IMG/VR virus record: IMGVR_UViG_3300008266_000252
Coordinates: 1-33,671 of that record
Origin: a virus
Direction: 5' to 3' (one strand)
Length of the DNA: 33,671 nucleotides
Under the pieces are notes generated by a model. The model was not told the DNA's origin, did no database searches, and was given only the letters and a program-made list of their open reading frames with translations. The position numbers were made by a program, and so were the translations under genes. Position 1 is the first letter of the stretch, and every line of letters begins with the position of its first letter. Of the stretch, positions 6,542-13,481 are shown in pieces.

Positions 6542-8080
6542 CTAGATTGGCAATTGGAAAAACCTATTGGTCTGGGGCTGGACAATGTGCAAGCACCTCC
6601 GTGCACGGGTAACTCCCACATACATCACCCGCCTCTCTGCATCTGGATTTGCCAGGTATTCGAGGTTGGTTTTTCTTGCCTGATCTAAATGCAACACCAC
6701 ATTCTCCGCCTCCCCTCCCTTCACCCCGTGAATGGTGTTCACATGCACCTCTGGTTTGCTTGTAAATGCCTCCGATCCGTAGATGCGAAGTATGGACAAA
6801 TAGTACTCAATGTCATCCGATGAGATGGCCTTGAATGCATCATGCCAAATGGCATCTGTTAACAGACCAAAATTGTCCACCAACTCCTGCATGGTGTAGG
6901 TGGTATTGTCTTCCATCTTGCTCAGGGATTTGAAGCCTCTTTTTACCTCATGCCCAACACGAAATTGCTCATACACTTTTTTGATAGCAACGCCTGCCTG
7001 ATAGTGCCCTCTCCGCAACTTTTCCCAGCACCTAATTGCTTGCAGGTGTGTTTGATTAACTGACCATGAGCCGTGACGCCTGATGTAGGGGATACCCATG
7101 AGGCGCAAGTTCTTTTCAATGTTGGACAAGGCGTAGGTGTTGCGCACCAAAATCAACCATGAGCCCTTGGTTGGGTCAATGGGTATGCTGTCTGGGTCAT
7201 TGTGGAATTCAATCGACCCCTCCTCATTCCTTGGCACCACCGCCTTCTCATACCTGTGACTGACTTGTTTAATGATGCGTTGGGACAGGTCAAAGATGCT
7301 CCTTGGCATCCGGTGTGAAATGCCCAGCACCTCTTTTTCACCCTCAAGGGCAAGGAATGTCTTGATGTCTGCCCCTGACCATGAGTAAATGGCTTGGTCA
7401 TCATCACCTGCTATGTACACCCAGCGGCAATGCGCAAACGCAACCTTCAACACCTCCCACTGCAAGGTGGACAAATCTTGGGCCTCATCAATGAAGGCGA
7501 TGTCGCAGTTGACAGGTGAGCCATGGGCAACAAACTTTTCCAAGATGTCGGTGAAGTCCAACACCCCCGCCTCCTGCCTGTACCTGTCATAGGCATCAGC
7601 GATTTGTTTGAACATGTGCCAAGTAAATGCTGGTTGGGCAAGCTCTTGGTACACCTCCTCCAACGGCGCCCTCCTGACCCGCGCAAGTGAGGCGTAGAAA
7701 AGCATCTCATCACCAAGGGTGGCGCCAGCAGCCAAGCCAGTGGAATCATCTATGTTGGCGCTGAAAGGCATGCGCATGACTTTGGAAAACTCAGCCATGT
7801 TGGCAGGGGTGACCAGTTCGTTCTTTTTAACCGCCAGTTCTCGGTAGCAAAGAGCGTGGATGGTTTTGAAGTTGTACAGGTCAGACTTTTGATACTCAAA
7901 CTGCTCACATGTGCGCGAAATGGCTTCTTGTACGGCTTTTCTAGTGAATGAGACAAATGCAATGCGTCCAACAGGCGTTCCAAAGGCGATCTCCTGCCCC
8001 AGCAGCTTCAAAAGGCTTGTGGTCTTACCACACCCAGGGGCTCCTAGGATCAACCGCTGCTCGCCCATTCCAATCTTCAA
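6542..8080 (-). CDS. UvrD/PcrA-type superfamily 1 DNA helicase
   Basis: This 512-residue ATP-dependent helicase has the SF1A motifs in order: Walker A 'GAPGCGKTT' at 13-21, motif Ia 'FVSFTRKAV' at 42-50, motif II 'FIDEAQDLS' at 196-204, motif III 'GDDDQAIYSWSGA' at 225-237, a late 'TIHGVKGGEAENVVL' near 445 and motif VI 'VTRARR' near 490. It is shorter than UvrD (about 720 residues), so accessory subdomains are reduced. ATG at 8080 overlaps the stop of the primase gene (ATGA), which points to coupled expression and a replication or repair role. It could also act in recombination. No nuclease domain is seen, so an AddA/RecB-type role is unlikely. Confidence 0.92.
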   Translation of the reverse strand: MKIGMGEQRLILGAPGCGKTTSLLKLLGQEIAFGTPVGRIAFVSFTRKAVQEAISRTCEQFEYQKSDLYNFKTIHALCYRELAVKKNELVTPANMAEFSKVMRMPFSANIDDSTGLAAGATLGDEMLFYASLARVRRAPLEEVYQELAQPAFTWHMFKQIADAYDRYRQEAGVLDFTDILEKFVAHGSPVNCDIAFIDEAQDLSTLQWEVLKVAFAHCRWVYIAGDDDQAIYSWSGADIKTFLALEGEKEVLGISHRMPRSIFDLSQRIIKQVSHRYEKAVVPRNEEGSIEFHNDPDSIPIDPTKGSWLILVRNTYALSNIEKNLRLMGIPYIRRHGSWSVNQTHLQAIRCWEKLRRGHYQAGVAIKKVYEQFRVGHEVKRGFKSLSKMEDNTTYTMQELVDNFGLLTDAIWHDAFKAISSDDIEYYLSILRIYGSEAFTSKPEVHVNTIHGVKGGEAENVVLHLDQARKTNLEYLANPDAERRVMYVGVTRARRCLHIVQPQTNRFFQLPI

Positions 8081-9588
8081 AACTCACTCTCCACCTGCGG
8101 CACTGCAAAGTCCTCGTTCTGCTGTGCAAACTCATCTATTGACCAGCACTGCACGCACTTGCCTTTGATGTTAAATTGGTGGTGGGAAGAACCCGCTCGC
8201 CTAAGCGCTGCCCATTGCTCTTTGTTGGTAAGCTCGCGGAAATGTTGTTGATCCAGAAATCGAGCAAGGTCGACTGATCTAAAGTATGTTCGTTTTTCAT
8301 TTGTCCAGGGTTTGCCTGCCAGTAACTCATCTTGATGCCTTGCTTGTGCTTGTCCAGTGCAGAAGGCCTCAACCAACTGCATAAATCTTCCCTCTGTTGA
8401 TGCATCGGGTGGTGCCTCTATCAACTCCACATGCTCCAACTTCTCCTTCACCATCTTTTCCCACCTGTGCGGTTTAATCCGGTTGGGCAACTTGTTGATC
8501 TTTTCCATGCAGATTTTGCGGAACTTTTCTTGCGACAACAAGTCATCAGTATTCAACTCCAACCTGACCCCGTCAACATCAATTATCCAAGTGGGCGGAT
8601 CGGACAATATTTTAACCAAAGTGCCCACATTGATGGACGGTTCATCTGAATCGTTTTGCCCAATGCCAAACTCCCTGTGCTTGCACAATTCTTTGTTGCA
8701 AAGCCCTACAATGGGTGACTTGGTACAGGGGTAGAAATAGCTCTTTCGATTAAGTGACTTGATGACCATGCCAACTTCTTTGAAAGGCAAAGGTGGGTCA
8801 ACATAAAGACGGTTGTATTCTGTGACCTCTGTCTCCCAATCATCCCCAAACTTCATCCTAGCGTAAACACCTAGAGCAAAGAGGCCTTCATTCCTTTGCC
8901 CCTGTGGTATTTTGTTGAGTGAGAGCGCTTGCAGGCAAGGTGGACCATCAGCAAATGATTCGGTTTCTTTGATGGCAAGGGTAGCTAGTTTTTCCTCTGT
9001 TAGCGCAGATTTTATCTGTTCTGCCCGTTTGAGGAATTGAAGTACAGAAGCTTTCTTGCCCCCAATGATGGCGTAGCGATCTGTCTTGTCAGCGTTGAAA
9101 TACGGCATGTTGATCCAATTGCCAACATCCCGCTCACTTGCCAATTTAACCTGCTTTGGAAATATCTCCACTCCTGGGTGCCCAAGGATTGAGGAAAACT
9201 TCATCAAGTAGTTGCGTATCTTTTCAGCAGATACTGGTGTGTTAACAAACAAATACAAATGCGCGCCACCTGACTTAGTGCGGCAAGGCACAAGAGGTAA
9301 ATTCATGTCTTTCAACTTGGCCTCTAACGCTGGAATGTCCAGAGGGTAGGTGTCAATGTCTATGGCACCCCAAGAACATGTTGCGTCATCTCGAATAGGA
9401 ATTGAACCCACACCCAACTTGCCATTCAAATGGTCTTCCCACCTGTCCAAGGTCAACGGCTCCAACACCGTCAACGCTCTGCCTGAAATCTTTTTATCCC
9501 CAAGCGATGCATCATTGATACGGTATTGCCCGTGTGCCCGGTGTAGCCCTTCAAACAGGGCTTGAAATCTTTCTGCTACTTGTCTCAT
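8077..9588 (-). CDS. Archaeo-eukaryotic-type primase (AEP, TOTE-like)
   Basis: This 503-residue protein carries an AEP primase domain of the kind found in phages and TOTE elements. The metal-binding 'DID' (Asp77, Asp79) is in 'WGAIDIDTY', the nucleotide-binding 'SGGAHLYLF' lies at 106-114, and 'ASERDVGNWINMPYF' holds the third motif. A C-terminal region includes a cysteine cluster ('YPC...GLCNKELCKHREFG', near residues 283-300), typical of primase C-terminal modules and possibly binding zinc or an iron-sulfur cluster. It would make primers, or act as primase-polymerase, at the phage fork. ATG at 9588 has AGAAAG upstream. It is coupled to the SF1 helicase downstream. No helicase domain is present in this protein itself. 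Confidence 0.87.
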   Translation of the reverse strand: MRQVAERFQALFEGLHRAHGQYRINDASLGDKKISGRALTVLEPLTLDRWEDHLNGKLGVGSIPIRDDATCSWGAIDIDTYPLDIPALEAKLKDMNLPLVPCRTKSGGAHLYLFVNTPVSAEKIRNYLMKFSSILGHPGVEIFPKQVKLASERDVGNWINMPYFNADKTDRYAIIGGKKASVLQFLKRAEQIKSALTEEKLATLAIKETESFADGPPCLQALSLNKIPQGQRNEGLFALGVYARMKFGDDWETEVTEYNRLYVDPPLPFKEVGMVIKSLNRKSYFYPCTKSPIVGLCNKELCKHREFGIGQNDSDEPSINVGTLVKILSDPPTWIIDVDGVRLELNTDDLLSQEKFRKICMEKINKLPNRIKPHRWEKMVKEKLEHVELIEAPPDASTEGRFMQLVEAFCTGQAQARHQDELLAGKPWTNEKRTYFRSVDLARFLDQQHFRELTNKEQWAALRRAGSSHHQFNIKGKCVQCWSIDEFAQQNEDFAVPQVESEF

Positions 9589-9678
9589 GCTTTCTTTCTA
9601 AGGGGTGGGGGTACTCGCTACACTGCTTACTTTGCGCTTCACTTCAGAGTCACGCAGAATCCACTTTCCCCCCGAAAA

Positions 9679-9900
9679 TCACACAATAGTCAACGCTTCT
9701 TGCAAAGTGTCAACAGTCGTTTGATTGACAACCATAAAGGTCATTACATCAAAGGCGTGCTCATCACTGTAGTTCTTTTCCTTCTCATAGAACCCTTTGA
9801 TGATGGTCAACACACACCAAGGACCTTCAAGCGTAGCCCCAAATTCGAGTGCTTCGGCCTTGGTAGCAAAGCCACCAAAGAAAATGATTTCTTTTGGCAT
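9679..9900 (-). CDS. Small protein of unknown function
   Basis: Starting at ATG 9900, the product has 73 residues and begins 'MPKEIIFFGGFATKAEAL'. AAGGAG lies eight bases upstream; a longer reading from 10020 runs into the SSB-like gene and is rejected. The sequence alternates strands and helices and has no membrane segment or known motif. Its position directly after the SSB-like gene suggests an early DNA-metabolism or host-takeover role, but function cannot be assigned. The 90 bases between its stop and the primase start (9589-9678) hold no gene or clear promoter that I can see. Confidence 0.75.
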   Translation of the reverse strand: MPKEIIFFGGFATKAEALEFGATLEGPWCVLTIIKGFYEKEKNYSDEHAFDVMTFMVVNQTTVDTLQEALTIV

Positions 9901-9910
9901 GCTTTGCTCC

Positions 9911-10696
9911 TTAGAAAGGTATATTGTCTTCAGCAACAGTTTCAACAGGGGCGGCAGGTTTTGCCTCACCACTCTTGACTGCATCACGGAATGACTTGGC
10001 AGCACCGTACAAAGCAGCATCTTCTACTGCCCCTGCTGTCTCAATCTTCCAACCATACCATGAGCCCTGATCGTTCTGTTCTGGCACAGTGGTCAGGTGG
10101 TACATGTGAGAGAACATGGGAGGAGTGAAGAGCTGACCAGCAGCGTTCTTAAACTTGATACTCTCCATCCGCGTCATCCATTGACGGCTCTTCTTCACCT
10201 GTGTGCTGCTCATGCTGATGAGGGCAGGAGTAAACAAACCTGTCGCCTTGTCAACAACCAACACGTAGTGTGTGCGAGTATCAACTAGGTTGTTGCCATT
10301 GGCTAATACCAACTGATTCTTGGCATCACGCTGGCAATTGGTGACTGTTGGGTCGGATGCCAAGTGCTCACCTGCCAACCCACCTCCGCCTGCTGCCTCG
10401 CGGGGCACCCATTCAACAAAGCGCCGGGTAAAGTAACAGGGAATGACCAAAAGGCCTGTTTCCCCGTTCACAATCTCCTGACTTACAGAGTTAAACAGAA
10501 AACCTTCCTCCGCCCCTTTGATGTAAGCGCCATCTGATTTCTTCACCTGCGGTGACCCCGATTGCAAAATAGCAATAAAGGGTATGGAATAGGAATCGCG
10601 GTCTGCGTTCTCAAATCCGGCACCGACATCTTGCTCATACATTGAGGCAAGGGCTGGCAGGTTTTCCTGCTTTACTGCAACTTCATTTTTCGCCAT
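9911..10696 (-). CDS. Putative single-stranded DNA-binding protein with SSB-like acidic tip
   Basis: This 261-residue protein starts at ATG 10696, with AAGGAG six bases upstream; the longer reading from 10717 lacks this. The body is beta-rich ('GLLVIPCYFTRRFVEWVP', 'HYVLVVDKATG', 'SWYGWKIETAG') with a glycine-rich loop. The C-terminus is Pro/Ala/Glu-rich and ends 'AEDNIPF', very like the acidic tip of bacterial SSB (DDDIPF) that recruits repair and replication proteins. Similar proteins are common near replication genes of environmental phages and are sometimes labelled SSB or gp2.5-like. The call rests on this tip and on the neighbours (helicases and primase), not on a recognised OB-fold motif. 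Confidence 0.6.
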   Translation of the reverse strand: MAKNEVAVKQENLPALASMYEQDVGAGFENADRDSYSIPFIAILQSGSPQVKKSDGAYIKGAEEGFLFNSVSQEIVNGETGLLVIPCYFTRRFVEWVPREAAGGGGLAGEHLASDPTVTNCQRDAKNQLVLANGNNLVDTRTHYVLVVDKATGLFTPALISMSSTQVKKSRQWMTRMESIKFKNAAGQLFTPPMFSHMYHLTTVPEQNDQGSWYGWKIETAGAVEDAALYGAAKSFRDAVKSGEAKPAAPVETVAEDNIPF

Positions 10697-10708
10697 TTTT
10701 GGCTCCTT

Positions 10709-10743
10709 AAAAAACACCGGGCTAGTTTTTACCCTCCGCCCAG
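10709..10743 (-). terminator. Possible weak intrinsic terminator or attenuator
   Basis: On the minus strand, CTGGGC and GCCCGG can pair (five Watson-Crick pairs and one G-T) around a 15-base loop, followed by TG and six T. It lies between the coiled-coil gene at 10754 and the SSB-like gene, directly before the SSB ribosome-binding site. The loop is long and the stem short, so partial termination or RNA protection is as likely as full termination. Confidence 0.4.
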
Positions 10744-10753
10744 CTCAAGAGGT

Positions 10754-11266
10754 TTACTTCACTGTCGCCTTGGTAACCTGATAGGCACCGAAAAGCTCCA
10801 ATGGAATATTCTTACCCTGCGCCAACTGCTCTTTCACAAAGGCTTTAAGGGTTGCTGAATGCACTGACCGTTTGTCCTCTGGGTTGAGGCCTAGGCTTTG
10901 TGCTGCCGCTATCAATTCTTTCGCCCTTGCATCCTCCTCCTTCCCAAACGACGCTGACACCACATGCTTGATGATACCACCAAAGCCATTGGTGTTGAGC
11001 CATGCAAACGCTGTACTTTCTTTGTCCTTGGGAATGGAGGCATAAACATCGTCTTTTGTTGACACCTTCATCCCATTGTCTAGTGTAAAAGAACTAACGC
11101 CTGCCTCAAACATAGCGGTTGGCAGGTCAACTTCTGACACTACCCGCAAGTCTTCATTCAGTTGTTTAAGCTCTGCCTCCACTAGTTCAATCTTTTGCAA
11201 CAAATCGACTTGTCGCTGTGCTAAATCTGCAATTTGTTTGATGCTGTCGTTGCTTGGAATACTCAT
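10754..11266 (-). CDS. Conserved phage protein with N-terminal coiled coil
   Basis: This 170-residue protein has a coiled coil near residues 15-45 ('RQVDLLQKIELVEAELKQL'), then 'DLPTAMFEAGVSSFTLDNGMKVSTKDDVYASI', 'AWLNTNGFGGIIKHVV' and 'VHSATLKAFVKEQLAQGK'. I recognise the overall pattern as a widespread uncharacterised phage family that sits beside SSB and recombination genes, but I cannot name its function. ATG at 11266 overlaps the previous stop as ATGA. The cytosolic, charged sequence without membrane segments fits a nucleic-acid or complex-scaffold protein. Confidence 0.8.
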   Translation of the reverse strand: MSIPSNDSIKQIADLAQRQVDLLQKIELVEAELKQLNEDLRVVSEVDLPTAMFEAGVSSFTLDNGMKVSTKDDVYASIPKDKESTAFAWLNTNGFGGIIKHVVSASFGKEEDARAKELIAAAQSLGLNPEDKRSVHSATLKAFVKEQLAQGKNIPLELFGAYQVTKATVK

Positions 11267-11610
11267 ACCGCTTTCCCCGATGTGTCTAGTTGAATAGAAA
11301 TATAGTCATGCTCCATCCGATCCCATTTAAGGATCTTCACCCGCCCGTTGTTCCTCTCCCCTGCAATCATGGCAGCAGCCGCGATGACTGACGGGTCACC
11401 CACTGTGAGCAAATAGTCGTCGTCAGAAAAATCTGCCAACTTCTCTTTTAGCGTTCGGATAGTCAGGACAGGGGCAAAGAGCGCCCGCCCCGCTGGTATC
11501 AACACCTCCATCTTCCCGTATTTCAAAGCAGGCGTCAGATCAAATTGCTGGACAAAGTCACCAGCAATATTTTTCCGCATCTTTTCTTGTGTGATAAATA
11601 CTTTTGACAT
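11263..11610 (-). CDS. Conserved phage protein of unknown function
   Basis: The product has 115 residues. The segment 'LADFSDDDYLLTVGDPSVIAAAAMIAG' followed by 'GRVKILKWDR' is a pattern I recall from uncharacterised proteins of environmental phages, usually close to helicase genes. No catalytic motif is evident. ATG at 11610 lies five bases after the SNF2 helicase stop. A GTG at 11625 would give 120 residues and overlap that helicase. Neither start has an ideal Shine-Dalgarno site; GGAG lies 14 bases before the ATG. The stop overlaps the next gene, so the three genes are translated as a chain. Confidence 0.78.
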   Translation of the reverse strand: MSKVFITQEKMRKNIAGDFVQQFDLTPALKYGKMEVLIPAGRALFAPVLTIRTLKEKLADFSDDDYLLTVGDPSVIAAAAMIAGERNNGRVKILKWDRMEHDYISIQLDTSGKAV

Positions 11611-11615
11611 TTTCT

Positions 11616-13100
11616 TTATATCCACTCCAGTTTAGGATCCCCAGTTACCAATGACGCAATATCTTGTTTATCTCTTAGTGCTTTTACTATCGCTTTGTCT
11701 ATCGTGCCGACTGCTTCCACGTCAATGTAGGTTACGCTTTCGTCTTGCCCTATTCGGTGCGCTCGATCTTCGCTTTGAAGTCGAGTCTCGAGAGAGTAAT
11801 CGTTCGAGTAGTAAATAACGGTTTTTGCCTTAGTAAGAGTCAACCCAATACCACCTGAATGTGGCTGACCTACAAAGAAGCGTGCATCACTTGCTTGAAA
11901 CTTGTCCACTGCATCTACTCTGTCCTGCTGTTTAACTTCTCCAAAATACTGCACCACCGAATCATCGCCATACTTGGCTTTGAGAGCGGCACTAATGGCT
12001 TTGATTTCTGCTACAAAGCGTGCCCAAATGATGACCCCGCCCTGTATCTCTTCTAACGCCTCCATCATGGCAGCGATGCGTGGGTTTTTCTCGGGTGTCT
12101 CAAAATAGCTTTTGCTTTCCCCGTCATGCCCACCCACTACCTGTTGTAGGCGCAGAATAGACTCCATCTTGGTGAGCACCTTCACATCCCCACTCTCCAT
12201 CTTCATCCTCAACTCATCCTTGATGTACTTGTACGCCTTTTCCTGCACCGGCTCCAACTCATGGTACAGGCGTTGGTAAATCTTGGGCGGCAAATCCAGA
12301 CATTCAACTTTCCGCTTACGGTATGAGTAAGGGGCGAGTAAGGCTTGCAACTTGTCAAGGTTCCGCCATATGGGTCTACCGTTCTTGTCCTTGGCAATGA
12401 CCTGTGGGGTAAACTTAGAGCCTGTTCTTGCAACAATGTGCCGCATGAGCCCATGGTTGGCTGGCAACAACTCAGAATACTCAGCCTTAAAGGCATAGTA
12501 GCTGCTGGTCCTTAGGATATTCTCATCAAGAAACGAAAATTGCGCGAAAACATCCGTTGGACCTTGCGTCACTGGGGTACCCGTCATTATTCTTCTGTAA
12601 GGCGCAAGTTTGGCAAGCTTCAAAATATTCTCGGTTCTTTGTGCCGTTGGTGTCTTGATTCGCGATGATTCATCAATTACGAATAGCACCTTGTGTGTGC
12701 GAAGCCAGTTCTCAGCCATTTTGCGCCCCTTTTCAGAAGAGAACGCTTCGACGTTGAGGGATAACCAACGAAGACCTACAAACTTGGGATCTGACAGGTT
12801 CTCTAGAGCCTTCTTTTCTGCCTTGGTTGGCGTTGATGACCAGTAGGTGGCGATGTGGGGAGCCCAGTCCGGATGATGCACCGGCAACTCATTGTGAATC
12901 CAATTGCGGTGAACACCGTTGGGAGCAACCACAAGCACAGCATCAATCCGGCCTAGCCCAAACAAATGGGCAGCGGTATCAATGATGACTTTTGTCTTCC
13001 CTGTACCTTGTTCCATCAACAAGGCAAATGATTCCACCTCACAAGACAGGTTAAATGCCTCTAGCTGATGGTCATAGGGTTTGGTTTTGAATCTCTGCAT
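11616..13100 (-). CDS. SNF2-family superfamily 2 DNA helicase/translocase
   Basis: From ATG 13100 the protein has 494 residues. The motifs are Walker A 'MEQGTGKTK' at 29-37, Ia 'VVAPNGVHRNW', motif II 'VIDESSRIK' at 141-149, motif III 'MTGTPVTQGP' near 172-181 and, in the second RecA domain, 'GGIGLTLTKAKTVIYYSNDYS' and motif VI 'QSEDRAHRIGQ'. This is the compact Snf2-type core found in many phages, probably remodelling replication intermediates or stripping protein from DNA. The in-frame ATG at 13133 overlaps the -10 box TATAAT of the promoter at 13132-13159, so a transcript from there lacks it; the ATG at 13100, with AGAAAG upstream, is preferred. It is the first gene of the replication operon. 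Confidence 0.92.
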   Translation of the reverse strand: MQRFKTKPYDHQLEAFNLSCEVESFALLMEQGTGKTKVIIDTAAHLFGLGRIDAVLVVAPNGVHRNWIHNELPVHHPDWAPHIATYWSSTPTKAEKKALENLSDPKFVGLRWLSLNVEAFSSEKGRKMAENWLRTHKVLFVIDESSRIKTPTAQRTENILKLAKLAPYRRIMTGTPVTQGPTDVFAQFSFLDENILRTSSYYAFKAEYSELLPANHGLMRHIVARTGSKFTPQVIAKDKNGRPIWRNLDKLQALLAPYSYRKRKVECLDLPPKIYQRLYHELEPVQEKAYKYIKDELRMKMESGDVKVLTKMESILRLQQVVGGHDGESKSYFETPEKNPRIAAMMEALEEIQGGVIIWARFVAEIKAISAALKAKYGDDSVVQYFGEVKQQDRVDAVDKFQASDARFFVGQPHSGGIGLTLTKAKTVIYYSNDYSLETRLQSEDRAHRIGQDESVTYIDVEAVGTIDKAIVKALRDKQDIASLVTGDPKLEWI

Positions 13101-13131
13101 TTCAAATCTTTCTGTTGCTTTCTGAGCCTCC

Positions 13132-13159
13132 ATTATAGCCCAATCACAGCAATGTCCAA
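13132..13159 (-). promoter_or_regulatory. Sigma70-like promoter of the replication operon
   Basis: On the minus strand, TTGGAC is followed after 16 bases by a perfect TATAAT. It lies 30-60 bases upstream of the chosen SNF2 helicase start and just downstream of the putative origin. It is the strongest promoter match I found in the window. It implies that early genes are read by the host RNA polymerase. Confidence 0.65.
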
Positions 13160-13247
13160 TTGTTTTTTCCTATGCCATACACGTGCGTGATAGGGAACAA
13201 ATATATTTTTCATTTCCCAAAACCGAAACCGTTGCAACAAAGCATTC

Positions 13248-13256
13248 TGTGGATAA
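13248..13256 (-). promoter_or_regulatory. Perfect DnaA box (TTATCCACA)
   Basis: TGTGGATAA on the plus strand is the exact reverse complement of the consensus DnaA box TTATCCACA. It lies nine bases from the first TATTAG repeat. It suggests recruitment of host DnaA to this site. Confidence 0.55.
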
Positions 13257-13264
13257 CTACGAAA

Positions 13265-13342
13265 TATTAGCTGTTATTAGCACTTATTAGTACCCATATT
13301 AGTAAAAAGTCAATGACTACGTGTGTTTTATCAACATATTAG
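13265..13342 (+). repeat. Five TATTAG repeats, three in 10-bp phase (iteron-like)
   Basis: TATTAG occurs at 13265, 13275, 13285, 13297 and 13337. The first three are spaced exactly 10 bases, the fourth 12 bases on and the fifth 40 bases on, so all lie close to the same face of the helix. Extended consensus is roughly TATTAG(C/T)A. This is typical of binding sites for an initiator or repressor. The small winged-helix protein (4890-5102) or the QueF winged-helix domain could be the binder, which is speculative. Confidence 0.6.
13328..13336 (+). promoter_or_regulatory. Near-consensus DnaA box (TTATCAACA)
   Basis: TTATCAACA differs from TTATCCACA at one base. It directly abuts the fifth TATTAG copy and is opposite in orientation to the perfect box, so the two boxes bracket the main repeat cluster. 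Confidence 0.4.
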
Positions 13343-13406
13343 CATTTTCAACTTTTTTATGAAAATAAAAAAATGACCTAAGGGTTCGCGCACGTGTAAA
13401 GCGCAC

Positions 13407-13436
13407 AAAAAAAGCCCCACCGGTTAGGGCAGGGCT
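13407..13436 (-). terminator. Intrinsic terminator of the late operon
   Basis: On the minus strand AGCCC pairs with GGGCT, with an inner CC/GG pair possible, followed directly by seven T. It lies about 45 bases after the stop of the 1742-residue virion protein gene. It separates the late (structural) operon from the early control region. Confidence 0.75.
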
Positions 13437-13481
13437 ATGAGGCTCCGGGCAACTGCATAATATCGCTGGAGAACAGATATT

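Larger units (their letters stand above)
13179..13397. repeat. Inverted repeat pair ACACGTGCG / CGCACGTGT flanking the control region
   Basis: ACACGTGCG lies at 13179-13187 and its exact reverse complement CGCACGTGT at 13389-13397, about 200 bases apart. Each contains the palindrome CACGTG. The left copy sits just upstream of the early promoter and the right copy just after the late terminator. They could be paired binding sites of a dimeric regulator; chance is possible. Confidence 0.35.
13160..13406. other. Non-coding putative replication origin / control region
   Basis: No gene is visible between the late terminator and the early promoter. The stretch holds one perfect DnaA box, one near-consensus DnaA box, five copies of TATTAG, and a very AT-rich segment (13337-13380, mostly A and T with runs of T and A) that could unwind. 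A 9-base inverted repeat lies near both ends. This arrangement resembles iteron-type origins. It could instead be an operator array controlling the promoter at 13132-13159; both roles may coincide. Confidence 0.5.

Noticed and set aside
13265-13342. CRISPR-like array
   Set aside because: Repeats are six bases long with 4-34 base spacers and no cas genes; iteron or operator sites fit better.
13101-13481. tRNA or other structured RNA gene in the control region
   Set aside because: I found no cloverleaf, no T-loop GTTCGA-type motif and no long stems other than the terminator hairpin.
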